This document shows, piece after piece, positions 46,641 through 54,421 of a stretch of 64,000 nt of DNA. The stretch's first letter is position 1; every line of letters starts with the position of its first letter. The position numbers and the translations under genes are program-made. Below the pieces are notes generated by a model. It saw only the letters and a program-made list of their open reading frames with translations, did no database searches and was not told the DNA's origin. The stretch is taken from the NCBI RefSeq assembly GCF_900111015.1, contig NZ_FOFS01000007.1, forward strand, positions 124,001 through 188,000. The letters are read 5' to 3'. Origin of the DNA: Solimonas aquatica. GTDB lineage: Bacteria > Pseudomonadota > Gammaproteobacteria > Nevskiales > Nevskiaceae.

Positions 46641-47816
46641 TCAGTAGCCTTGCATCACGTCGGCGATGAATGCTTCGGCGTCGAAGCGGTAGTCGATCGG
46701 CTCGGCGAAACGGCGCGCCCAATCGTTGACGATGCGCCGCACCGCGGCCTCGACGCTCGCCTTGCAGGTGATGCCCTCGACCTGCAGCGGCAGCGTCTTG
46801 TAGATGGCCAGGAAGGCCTTGAGGGCGGCCTGCGTGCCGGGCAGATAGCGCTTGGTCCAGGCGCGCAGGTAGCGACGGTTGTGCGCGCCGTACACCGGCT
46901 CTTCATCGATCAGCATCTTCACGCAGAAGGCCTGCAGGGCATCGCTGGCCTGCTGGTGATAGGTGAGTGCCTGCGACTGGATGAACGGCGTCAGGGTGTC
47001 GCCATGCAGGCCCGCCAGGCGCTGGAAGAACTCGCGACGCACGAACTGGCCGAAGATGTGATCGTAGATGCCGTGAATCGCCCACAGCTGCTCGACCCAG
47101 TCATAGACGCCCATCCAGATGTGCTGGACGAACTCGCGCGCCGGCTGCCAGATCGGGTCCTGCATCCAGGCCTGCTTGGCGGCGGCCAGGCTCGGGTCGA
47201 AGTCGGCGAACAGCTTGCCGAGCAGGATGCGCTCCATCTGGATCATCTGGCCGGCGTCGTTCTTGTCGAAGCCCGCCTCGGAAATCCAGGTCTTCAGCAG
47301 ATCGGACAGTGCGCTGTAGACGGTGGTCGAGTGCGCGCTGAACAGGCCGTACTCGTTGTAGACCAGGGCGCCGTAGTGCGTGCCGAGAATCTGGTTGCGC
47401 CAGTCGGCATTCATCATGCCGGCGTCGCCGCTTTCCGCCCAGCTCTTCATGGTGCGCTCGGCAGTCTGACCTTCCTCGGTCTTCTGCTTGACGTAGGGCA
47501 TGAACCAGCGCTTGGCCGGATCGCGGAAGTAGAACCAGTTTCCGGCGATCACCGCGGTGGATTCGATGCTGTAGTTGGGACGCCCGCCCGGCCACTTCTG
47601 CACCGACTCGCCAACCTCCTGGCTGCCGGGCACCGAGTCCACGGAGTTCTGTGCGTGCAGCATCACGGCCTCATACTCGGTGAGGCGCCGCCAGCCACGC
47701 TTGGCGAAGGGAATGTGATCGCGCTTGCTCTCGAGCGGCTGCTCGGGAATGGCGGCCTGGATGATGGTCTGGCGATAGGGATCGACCATTCCTCTGACAA
47801 AGCTATTGGAAGACAT
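46641..47816 (-). CDS. mmoY: Di-iron monooxygenase hydroxylase beta subunit
   Basis: 391 residues (MmoY is about 389). It starts MSSNSFVRGMVDPYRQ at 47816 with an AAGGAA ribosome-binding site. Family segments include KRGWRRLTEYEAVMLHAQ, YFRDPAKRWFMPYVK and HIWMGVYDWVEQLWAIHGIYD. It has the ferritin-like helical fold without iron ligands and supports the alpha subunit dimer. A 158-bp hairpin-rich gap separates it from the GFA gene. Confidence 0.95.
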   Translation of the reverse strand: MSSNSFVRGMVDPYRQTIIQAAIPEQPLESKRDHIPFAKRGWRRLTEYEAVMLHAQNSVDSVPGSQEVGESVQKWPGGRPNYSIESTAVIAGNWFYFRDPAKRWFMPYVKQKTEEGQTAERTMKSWAESGDAGMMNADWRNQILGTHYGALVYNEYGLFSAHSTTVYSALSDLLKTWISEAGFDKNDAGQMIQMERILLGKLFADFDPSLAAAKQAWMQDPIWQPAREFVQHIWMGVYDWVEQLWAIHGIYDHIFGQFVRREFFQRLAGLHGDTLTPFIQSQALTYHQQASDALQAFCVKMLIDEEPVYGAHNRRYLRAWTKRYLPGTQAALKAFLAIYKTLPLQVEGITCKASVEAAVRRIVNDWARRFAEPIDYRFDAEAFIADVMQGY

Positions 47817-47909
47817 GTTCTGTTCCTTCGTGAAAGACGTCGAAGTAGCAGGAGCCCACCCCTGCCCGTGCTGGGGCAAGGCTCCGTAAGCGCTGAGGGA
47901 GAAACCGGG

Positions 47910-47948
47910 CCCGGCTCGCGTCGGCGCCGCCAGAGACGGCGAGCCGGG
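47910..47948 (-). promoter_or_regulatory. Intercistronic hairpin between the GFA gene and mmoY
   Basis: CCCGGCTCGC (47910-47919) pairs with GCGAGCCGGG (47939-47948), and the loop can pair further (GTC/GAC). Smaller hairpins flank it (GGCCGGTTCCCGGCC nearby, and GCCCCAGCACGGGCAGGGG toward mmoY). Likely mRNA structure elements within the operon. Confidence 0.55.
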
Positions 47949-47974
47949 CGCGGCCGGTTCCCGGCCACCGCTGT

Positions 47975-48382
47975 TCAGCCGGGCATGCGCGCGAAGCTCG
48001 GCAGGCCGGCGGCGATCTGATGGAACGGTTGCTGGTCAACCGTGAAGATCGCCACCTGCGGGCCGCCAAAGGCGTCCGGGCGGTCCAGCGTGCCGAGCTT
48101 GATCACCGTGGTGCCGGGCAGTGCCGGGGAGTGCGTCACCATGTGGGTGCCGCATTCCGGGCAGAACTCGCGGCTCACCGGATTTTCCAGATCGCTGCGC
48201 CGGAACTGCTTGACCTTGCCTTGCAGATAGCGGAAGCCGGAATCCGGCACCACCACGCAGACATTGGGACTGCCACCGGAAATGTACTGGCATTCCCGGC
48301 AGTGACACTGGGCGACCAGTGTCGGCTCGGCGTCGATCTCGTAACGCACGGCCTTGCAGTAGCAACCGCCCTGGATTTTCAT
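47975..48382 (-). CDS. GFA/CENP-V family zinc protein inside the monooxygenase operon
   Basis: 135 residues with the complete GFA cysteine set: Cys7 and Cys9 (GGCYCK), Cys26, Cys28, Cys31 (CHCRECQ), and Cys74, Cys77 (FCPECGTHM). The founding member was described as glutathione-dependent formaldehyde-activating enzyme, though most family members have no proven activity. A GAGGAG ribosome-binding site precedes the ATG. Insertion between mmoX and mmoY is not part of the classical sMMO operon. Confidence 0.88.
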   Translation of the reverse strand: MKIQGGCYCKAVRYEIDAEPTLVAQCHCRECQYISGGSPNVCVVVPDSGFRYLQGKVKQFRRSDLENPVSREFCPECGTHMVTHSPALPGTTVIKLGTLDRPDAFGGPQVAIFTVDQQPFHQIAAGLPSFARMPG

Positions 48383-48436
48383 GCTTGCTCTCCTCTTTGT
48401 GATGGATGCGGTGTCGTGCCGCATCCCGCTGGGTGG

Positions 48437-50029
48437 TCAGTGCGCAGGCTGCCAGTTCAGGATCCGCATCGGATCGGGAACGGTGAAGTTGATGCGCTTG
48501 AGATCGTCCAGTGTCCACATGTCGGTGGAACGCAGATGCGGCTGCGCCATCAGGGTCTTGCCGTCGCTGCGCACGCCGCCCGCGGCCTTCACCAGATCCG
48601 ACAGTTCCCAGCCTTCGAACTGCTCGAAGAAGTTCTGGAATTCATAACGCTCCGGCTCCTGCAGCCACATGCGCTCGCCGTGCGGTTCGGAGAAGGCGAA
48701 GCGCTTGCCGTTCTTTTCCAGGAAGCTGGGCTTGAGCGCGCCCTTACCCAGCGTCGGGCAGAACGGCAGCGAGGAGGTGTGGTCGATGAAGATGCCGTGT
48801 CCGCGCTGCAGCATCCAGACCGCGCCGCTGAATCCGGAGCGGGGATCCTCGAAGCCCAGGGCGCGCCACTCTTCGTAGATCTTGCCGTAGTGCTCGTACC
48901 AGCCCGGATAGTTGGCTTCGAACCATTCCATGTCCTGACGGTCCGGCAGCTCCAGGCGGATGCCGGTCAGCGGCCACAACGCGAAGGCCAGCAGCGCCAG
49001 ATCGTGATGCGCCCACACCGCGTCCTTCTTGGCATCGGCCAGGCACTTGGGCGACTTCAGGCCGAACTGCTGCAGGCGGCCCAGCCAGATGCCGGCCCAG
49101 TCCTCGTACACCCAGCGGTTCCAGGACTTTGCCCAGGGCTCCACCTTGAAGCGCGAACCGTACTCCAGCGCCGCGCCGACGAAAGGCGTGAGGAACTTGT
49201 GCTGGGTCCAGAACGCGTTGTCGAGATCGGTCTGCAGATACTTCATCGTGTCCGGGTTGTTCATGATGGAGACGATGGTCTGATAACCGTTGGCCATGTG
49301 CCGCAGCTCATCGGTTTCGATCGACAGGAACACGGTCGGGGTGATCTCGTCGCCATTGGCGGCCGCCCATTCGGTCAGCGCCACGATCAGCGGATTGGTG
49401 AAGCAGGCCTCGGCCACCAGCTGCAGATTAATCGAGCTTTCCACCGCGTCGCCGGCGAGGAAGCCTTCGCCGAAGGCGCGCTTGACGCCCGGGTACAGCG
49501 GGTTGATCGCGCGCAGCTGGCGCATGTTGGTGAAGCCGGCCGGATCGTAATAGTGCTTGCTGTAGTAGTAGCTGACCGAGGCGCACTGATTGACGTGGCG
49601 GACCTCGTCGATGACCTGCGCCAGATAACCGTTGCGCTGTTCCGGCGACTGCGCCGTGTCCCACAGCAGCGCCGAACCGGCGAGCGCGCCGTATTCACCG
49701 GTTTCGAGGAAGTTGGCAACCAGCTTCATGAACTCGCCCCAGCGCGGATGCACCTTGTTGCCGGCGTCGAGACGATCGAGTCCGTCGAGCAGGGTGCCGA
49801 ACTGGCGTTCTTCCTTGGCCGACTCCATGCGCGCGTACTCCTTGGCGGTGAGCTTGAACTGCTCGCGCGTGTTGACGTCCATGTCGTACTTGGTCGGATA
49901 CTTTCCGGCCTTTTCCTTGAAGTCCCAGGTGAAGTCCTGCAACCACTTGTGGACTTCCTGCGGATCGACGCTGCTGGGCGCCGGATTGTTCTTGAGGGCC
50001 TGCTTCACAGCCAGGTTCGATGCTGCCAT
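48437..50029 (-). CDS. mmoX: Group III soluble di-iron monooxygenase hydroxylase alpha subunit (MmoX-like)
   Basis: Catalytic subunit of 530 residues (MmoX is about 527). Iron ligands, with M. capsulatus numbering two higher: Glu112, Glu142 and His145 (DEVRH), Glu207, Glu241 and His244 (DELRHM). Pocket residues Leu108, Gly111, Cys149 and Thr211 match Leu110, Gly113, Cys151 and Thr213 of MmoX. Similarity runs end to end, including a 20-residue stretch from EACFTNPLIV and the ETDELRHMANGYQ region. AGGAAG precedes the ATG. First structural gene of the operon. Confidence 0.97.
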   Translation of the reverse strand: MAASNLAVKQALKNNPAPSSVDPQEVHKWLQDFTWDFKEKAGKYPTKYDMDVNTREQFKLTAKEYARMESAKEERQFGTLLDGLDRLDAGNKVHPRWGEFMKLVANFLETGEYGALAGSALLWDTAQSPEQRNGYLAQVIDEVRHVNQCASVSYYYSKHYYDPAGFTNMRQLRAINPLYPGVKRAFGEGFLAGDAVESSINLQLVAEACFTNPLIVALTEWAAANGDEITPTVFLSIETDELRHMANGYQTIVSIMNNPDTMKYLQTDLDNAFWTQHKFLTPFVGAALEYGSRFKVEPWAKSWNRWVYEDWAGIWLGRLQQFGLKSPKCLADAKKDAVWAHHDLALLAFALWPLTGIRLELPDRQDMEWFEANYPGWYEHYGKIYEEWRALGFEDPRSGFSGAVWMLQRGHGIFIDHTSSLPFCPTLGKGALKPSFLEKNGKRFAFSEPHGERMWLQEPERYEFQNFFEQFEGWELSDLVKAAGGVRSDGKTLMAQPHLRSTDMWTLDDLKRINFTVPDPMRILNWQPAH

Positions 50030-50496
50030 GAGTACTTCCTCCAGTCTTGGTGATACCGCTTGCCCGCCTCAGTCTCCGGCGTCCTCGTTCATTCGCGGTA
50101 TCGCGGACCATCCTCCTGCGGGATCGCCTGCTCGCGGACTTCAGATCGCAGCCGGTGCTTCTGACGCTATGGCGGCGACATTAGGCAGTCGCGGCAGGCT
50201 TGTCGCCTATCATTTGTTAGGAAATATCAGGGGGTGCACCGGGGCGAGAAAACGCAGTGCTGATGCGCCTTTCGCGTTTACATTCTCATTCACATTGGCG
50301 GCGTGAATGCCCGCTTTACACGGTGCTTCCGCTGCCCGCCTTGATCCAGGTCAAGCAAGGCTTCGGCTGATCGATGCAGCGCTGCGGCGCCGCCCGGACG
50401 CGTCACGCCGCCCTTGCAAGGCGGTGGATGCCAGCGGTGCGTGACGATGCCGCTTGCGGCCGGGCCCGGGCAAGCGCAATAAGAGGAAGCGGTGTC
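50030..50496 (-). promoter_or_regulatory. Upstream region of the monooxygenase operon
   Basis: 467 bp without a supported gene. Two notable inverted repeats: CATTCAC-N9-GTGAATG at 50287-50309, and CGTCACGC/GCGTGACG at 50401-50446, which encloses the palindrome CCTTGCAAGG. The first could be an operator; the second may be a terminator for the pip gene upstream. I searched for a sigma-54 -24/-12 promoter as in methanotroph mmoX and found none with correct spacing. No regulator gene is adjacent. Confidence 0.45.
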
Positions 50497-51444
50497 CTAC
50501 AGCGCGGCGAAGCGGTCCGTGGCGTCCACCAGCCTGGCCAGCGTGCCCGGCTCGCTGGCGGCGTGACCGGCATCGGCGACGATCTGCAGCTCGGCTTCCG
50601 GCCAGGCGCGATGCAGATCCCAGGCCGAACGCATGGGGCACACCACATCGTAGCGGCCCTGCACGATCACGCCGGGAATGTGGCGGATGCGGCCGATGTC
50701 GGCCAGCAGCTTGTCGTCGCGATCGAAGAAGCCCTTGTTGACGAAGTAGTGACATTCGATGCGGGCAAAGGCCTCGGCGAAATGATCCTCGCCGAAGCGC
50801 GCCACCATATCGGTGTTCGGAAACAGCTTGCTGGTCGCGCCTTCCCAGATGCTCCAGGCGCGCGCCGCAGCGACGCGCACGGCTGCGTCCTCGCTGGTAA
50901 GGCGGCGGTAATAGGCGCTCAGGTAGTCGTGACGCTCTTCGCTCGGAATCGCGGCCTCGTAAGGTTCCCAGGCATCCGGGTACAGGCAGTTGGCGCCGTG
51001 CTGATAGAACCAGTCGATCTCCTGCTTGCGCAGCAGGAAGATGCCGCGCAGCACCAGCGCGCTGCAGCGCTCGGGATGCGTCTCGGCATAGGTGAGCGCC
51101 AGCGTCGAACCCCAGGAGCCGCCGAACACCAGCCAGCGCTCGATGCCCAGGTGCTCGCGGATGCGTTCCATGTCCGCGACCAGATCCCAGGTGCTGTTCT
51201 CGCGCAGCTCGGCATGCGGTGTGGAGCGTCCGCAGCCGCGCTGATCGAAGAGCACGATGCGGTAGCGCGCCGGATCGAAGAACTGGCGATGCCAGGCTTC
51301 GCTGCCGCCGCCGGGGCCGCCGTGCACGAAGATCGCCGGCTTGCCTTGCGGATTGCCGGATTCCTCCACATAGATCTCGTGCAGTTCGCTGACGCGCAGG
51401 CGCAGTGTGCGATAGGGCTCGATCGGAGGATAAGGCTTGGCCAT
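50497..51444 (-). CDS. pip: Prolyl iminopeptidase
   Basis: Alpha/beta hydrolase releasing N-terminal proline from peptides. 315 residues starting MAKPYPPIEPYRTLRL at 51444. The oxyanion segment HGGPGGG, nucleophile elbow GGSWGS, catalytic Asp in YDVVCP and His in DAGHAASEPG are all present. The longer frame upstream overlaps the divergent mltD-like gene and was discarded. Confidence 0.95.
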   Translation of the reverse strand: MAKPYPPIEPYRTLRLRVSELHEIYVEESGNPQGKPAIFVHGGPGGGSEAWHRQFFDPARYRIVLFDQRGCGRSTPHAELRENSTWDLVADMERIREHLGIERWLVFGGSWGSTLALTYAETHPERCSALVLRGIFLLRKQEIDWFYQHGANCLYPDAWEPYEAAIPSEERHDYLSAYYRRLTSEDAAVRVAAARAWSIWEGATSKLFPNTDMVARFGEDHFAEAFARIECHYFVNKGFFDRDDKLLADIGRIRHIPGVIVQGRYDVVCPMRSAWDLHRAWPEAELQIVADAGHAASEPGTLARLVDATDRFAAL

Positions 51445-51592
51445 GGTGGGGCTCGGTTCGGAACGCCGTCGTCGGAGTGTTTGATTCTCCCGGTACGCGC
51501 CGTTTGCAGCAAGCCGCCGGGCCGCTGTCGTTAGACATTCGCGCCGGCAGTTACTACCATCGATTGCAGCCCGCGCCACACCTCGATACAGG

Positions 51593-53449
51593 ATGCTGAA
51601 CTTGCTGCACGCCGCAAGAATTTCGCTGCCGCGAGGCCTCGCCCTCATCGCTGTGCTGATGCTCTGCGCGGCGCGCAGCGGGGCACAGGAGTCGGCAGGC
51701 GCTGGCGCAGGCACCGCGCTCAGCAACCCGACGCCAGCAGCTGCGGCCCCGGCGCCCGTCAGCACGGGTGCGCCGCCGGCTTCGATCGCCGCGCCGGCGG
51801 CGCCTGCAGCCCCCAGCGCCGTGGTGATGCCGGCGGTGGCACTGCCGCAGACCGTGCTGCCCGACAACCGCTTCCCGCGTTACGAGGCGCTCAAGCCGGC
51901 GGTGAGTTTCTGGACGCGCGTGTTCGGCGAATACTCCGAGCTGCAGAGCGTGGTGCATTCCACGCTCTATCCCAATCGCGTGTTCAAGGTGCTGGATTAC
52001 CGCCAGGACGCCTTGTGGCAGGACCGCTTCCAGCTCGACAAGCGCCGGCGCGGCGAGGAGCAGGACGCCAAGGAAGAGTTCGACCGTCTGCTCAAGCAGG
52101 TGGACGAGCAGCGCTACGCGCCGCAGAACCTCAGCGGCGAAGCGCGGCGCCTCTACGATCTCTATGCCGATCTGCCCGGCGAGGACAAGTACCGCAAGCT
52201 GATCGGCACCGCGCGCGTGCAGCGCGGTCTCAAGGAGCGCACCGACAAGGCTCTGGAAGTCTCGGACCGCTATCTGCCGTCCATGGAGAAGACCTTCCGT
52301 GGCTACGAGCTGCCGGTGACGCTGACGCGTCTGCCGCTGGTGGAATCCAGCTTCAATCTCGATGCCTATTCCAAGGCCGGCGCCGCCGGCATCTGGCAGT
52401 TCATCCCCTCCTCGGCGCGCATCTACATGCGGCTCAACGAGGTGGTGGACGACCGCCGCGATCCCTGGGCCTCCACCGATGGCGCGGCGCGGCATCTGAA
52501 GGACGATTACACCCTGCTGCAGGACTGGCCGCTGGCGATCACCGCCTACAACTACGGCCGCGCCGGCATCGCCCGCGCCCTGGACAAGGTGCAGGGTGCC
52601 AGCCTCATGGACCTGATCAATCGCTTCGAAAGCGATCGCTTCGGCTTTGCCTCGCGCAATTACTACGCGGAGTTTCTCGCGGCGGTGGACGTGGAGCGCG
52701 CCTATCGCGCGCGCGCGGCCCTGAGCGCAGCGGCCAAGCCGCTGGAGTTCGAGGTGGTGGAAACCCAGCACTACGTGCCCTACGACACCCTGCGCCGCCT
52801 CTGCGGTGCCAGCGACGAGGCCTTCCAGCGCCTGAATCCCGCGTATCGGCCCGAAGTCATCGAAGGCAAGCTCTACGTGCCGCCGGGCCATCTGATCCGC
52901 GTGCCCTACGGCAGCGCGCGCGCCTTTGAGGTTGGCTACGCCAAGCTCGGCGAGCACGAACGCTTCGACAGCCAGCGCGTCATGTATCTGCTGCACAAGG
53001 TTGCCAGCGGCGAAACCCTGGGCCGCATCGCCCACGACTATCACGTGCCGCAGAAGGCCATCATCGCCGCCAACGAGCTGAAGTCGGTGCACGCGCTGCG
53101 CGTGGGGCAGGTGATCCGGATTCCGCCGCGCGAGGAAGCGCGGCCCGGTCCGATCACGGTGGCGCTGGGCGAGGCCACGCCCTCGCAGACCCTGGAGCAG
53201 AAGCTCAAGCAGGCGCGTGAGGAACAGCGTGAGGACGCCGCTTCACGCCAGTACGAGCAGAAGCAGAAACAAAAGCAGAAGGACAAGGCCAGGCTCAGCG
53301 TCGCGCGCACCCACAAGGTCGCCGCCGGGCAGACGCTCAGCGGCATCGCCAAGCGCTACAAGGTGTCGGTGACGGCGCTGCGCGAGGCCAACAACCTGCC
53401 CGAATCGGCCACGCTGCGCGTGGGGCAGAAGCTCAAGGTCCCCGGCTGA
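51593..53449 (+). CDS. mltD: Membrane-bound lytic murein transglycosylase D-like protein with LysM repeats
   Basis: 618 residues. N-terminal signal peptide (LPRGLALIAVLMLCAARSGA), then an Ala/Pro-rich linker to about 80. The SLT catalytic domain (about 235-380) has catalytic Glu in LPLVESSFN, then AGAAGIWQF and NYGRAGI. Two LysM peptidoglycan-binding repeats sit near 465-510 and 570-615, with a Lys/Gln-rich linker between. No lipobox Cys is visible, unlike E. coli MltD. It ends one base from the DUF456 stop on the other strand. Confidence 0.92.
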   Translation: MLNLLHAARISLPRGLALIAVLMLCAARSGAQESAGAGAGTALSNPTPAAAAPAPVSTGAPPASIAAPAAPAAPSAVVMPAVALPQTVLPDNRFPRYEALKPAVSFWTRVFGEYSELQSVVHSTLYPNRVFKVLDYRQDALWQDRFQLDKRRRGEEQDAKEEFDRLLKQVDEQRYAPQNLSGEARRLYDLYADLPGEDKYRKLIGTARVQRGLKERTDKALEVSDRYLPSMEKTFRGYELPVTLTRLPLVESSFNLDAYSKAGAAGIWQFIPSSARIYMRLNEVVDDRRDPWASTDGAARHLKDDYTLLQDWPLAITAYNYGRAGIARALDKVQGASLMDLINRFESDRFGFASRNYYAEFLAAVDVERAYRARAALSAAAKPLEFEVVETQHYVPYDTLRRLCGASDEAFQRLNPAYRPEVIEGKLYVPPGHLIRVPYGSARAFEVGYAKLGEHERFDSQRVMYLLHKVASGETLGRIAHDYHVPQKAIIAANELKSVHALRVGQVIRIPPREEARPGPITVALGEATPSQTLEQKLKQAREEQREDAASRQYEQKQKQKQKDKARLSVARTHKVAAGQTLSGIAKRYKVSVTALREANNLPESATLRVGQKLKVPG

Positions 53450-53941
53450 TCACAGCCAGTAGGAAATCAGGAAGATCCCGATCATCGCCAGGCTCAGCGC
53501 GAGCTTGGCCAGGGTGCCGATCAGCATGCCGAACCAGGTGGCAAAGCCCACGCGTGCGGCTTGTGTGACATGGCTGCGCGCCATCAGCTCGCCGATCACG
53601 GCGCCGGCAAACGGCCCGATCAGCAGACCCGGAATGCCGAAGAACATGCCGGCGAAACTGCCGATCAGTGCGCCGCTCAGCGCCTGCTTGCTGGCGCCCA
53701 CGCGCTGCGCGCCCAGCGCCGAGGCGACGAAGTCGATGGCCACGGTCAGCAGCACCAGCACGCCGAGCAGAATCAGGGTCGGCGTGCCGACGTGCCGGTA
53801 ATCATCCAGCAGCGCCGCCAGCCATAGGCCGAAGAACACCAGCGGCGGACCGGGCAGTACCGGCAACAGCGTGCCGACCAGGCCGCCGGCAATCAGCAGC
53901 GCGACGCCGGTCCATCCCAGCAGCTGCAGCAGCGTGTCCAT
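53450..53941 (-). CDS. DUF456 family membrane protein
   Basis: 163 residues, almost all hydrophobic with about four to five membrane helices (WTGVALLIAGGLVGTLLPVLP at the start). The glycine-rich GMFFGIPGLLIGPFAGAVIGEL segment is the DUF456 hallmark. Function unknown. The ATG at 53941 is preferred over an in-frame TTG two codons earlier. Its stop abuts the mltD stop. Confidence 0.88.
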   Translation of the reverse strand: MDTLLQLLGWTGVALLIAGGLVGTLLPVLPGPPLVFFGLWLAALLDDYRHVGTPTLILLGVLVLLTVAIDFVASALGAQRVGASKQALSGALIGSFAGMFFGIPGLLIGPFAGAVIGELMARSHVTQAARVGFATWFGMLIGTLAKLALSLAMIGIFLISYWL

Positions 53942-53980
53942 GGGCAAGGCTCCTGCGCCGCGGCATCGCGGCGACGGTGC

Positions 53981-54391
53981 TTATTTCTGCTTGAGCAGAT
54001 CGCGGATCTCGACGAGCAGCCTGGCTTCCGCGCTCGGTTCCGGCGGAGGCGGCGGCGGCGCGGGCGCAGCTGCCTGCTCGCGCTTGAGGCGGTTGATCAG
54101 CTTCACGAACATGAAGATCGCAAAGGAGATGATGATGAAGTCGAAGACGGTCTGGATGAACTTGCCGTAGGACAGCAGCACCGCTGCCTTGTCGCCTTCA
54201 GCGGCCTTGAGCGTGAGCGCGAGATCGGAGAAATCCACGCCGCCGATCAGAACGCCGATCGCCGGCGTGATGACGTCGCCCACCAGCGAGGACACGATCT
54301 TGCCGAAGGCGGCGCCGATCACCACACCGACGGCGAGATCGACGACATTGCCGCGCATCGCGAATTCGCGAAACTCCTTGATCATGCTCAT
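53981..54391 (-). CDS. mscL: Large-conductance mechanosensitive channel
   Basis: Pentameric stretch-activated channel protecting against hypo-osmotic shock. 136 residues: N-terminal amphipathic helix [15 protein letters not shown], first helix [20 protein letters not shown], periplasmic loop, second helix [20 protein letters not shown], and a cytoplasmic coil after a Pro-rich linker ([10 protein letters not shown]). GGAAGAG precedes the ATG. Confidence 0.97.
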   Translation of the reverse strand: MSMIKEFREFAMRGNVVDLAVGVVIGAAFGKIVSSLVGDVITPAIGVLIGGVDFSDLALTLKAAEGDKAAVLLSYGKFIQTVFDFIIISFAIFMFVKLINRLKREQAAAPAPPPPPPEPSAEARLLVEIRDLLKQK

Positions 54392-54421
54392 CGGCTCTTC
54401 CTTTGGTTCCCGGGTGCTGTG

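Noticed and set aside
41638-50029. Assignment as propane monooxygenase (prm/mimABCD)
   Set aside because: Gene order (X-Y-B-Z-D-C), a separate gamma subunit and an MmoD homologue fit group III; propane monooxygenases have a different order and lack the gamma subunit and MmoD.
50030-50496. Sigma-54 promoter before mmoX
   Set aside because: No GG-N10-GC pair with acceptable flanks was found on the minus strand; near matches had wrong spacing.
50351-51538. 395-codon minus-strand frame over pip
   Set aside because: Arg-rich shadow of the prolyl iminopeptidase in another frame.
51554-53092. 512-codon frame on the minus strand
   Set aside because: Antisense to the mltD-like gene, which has clear catalytic and LysM motifs; the shadow has none.
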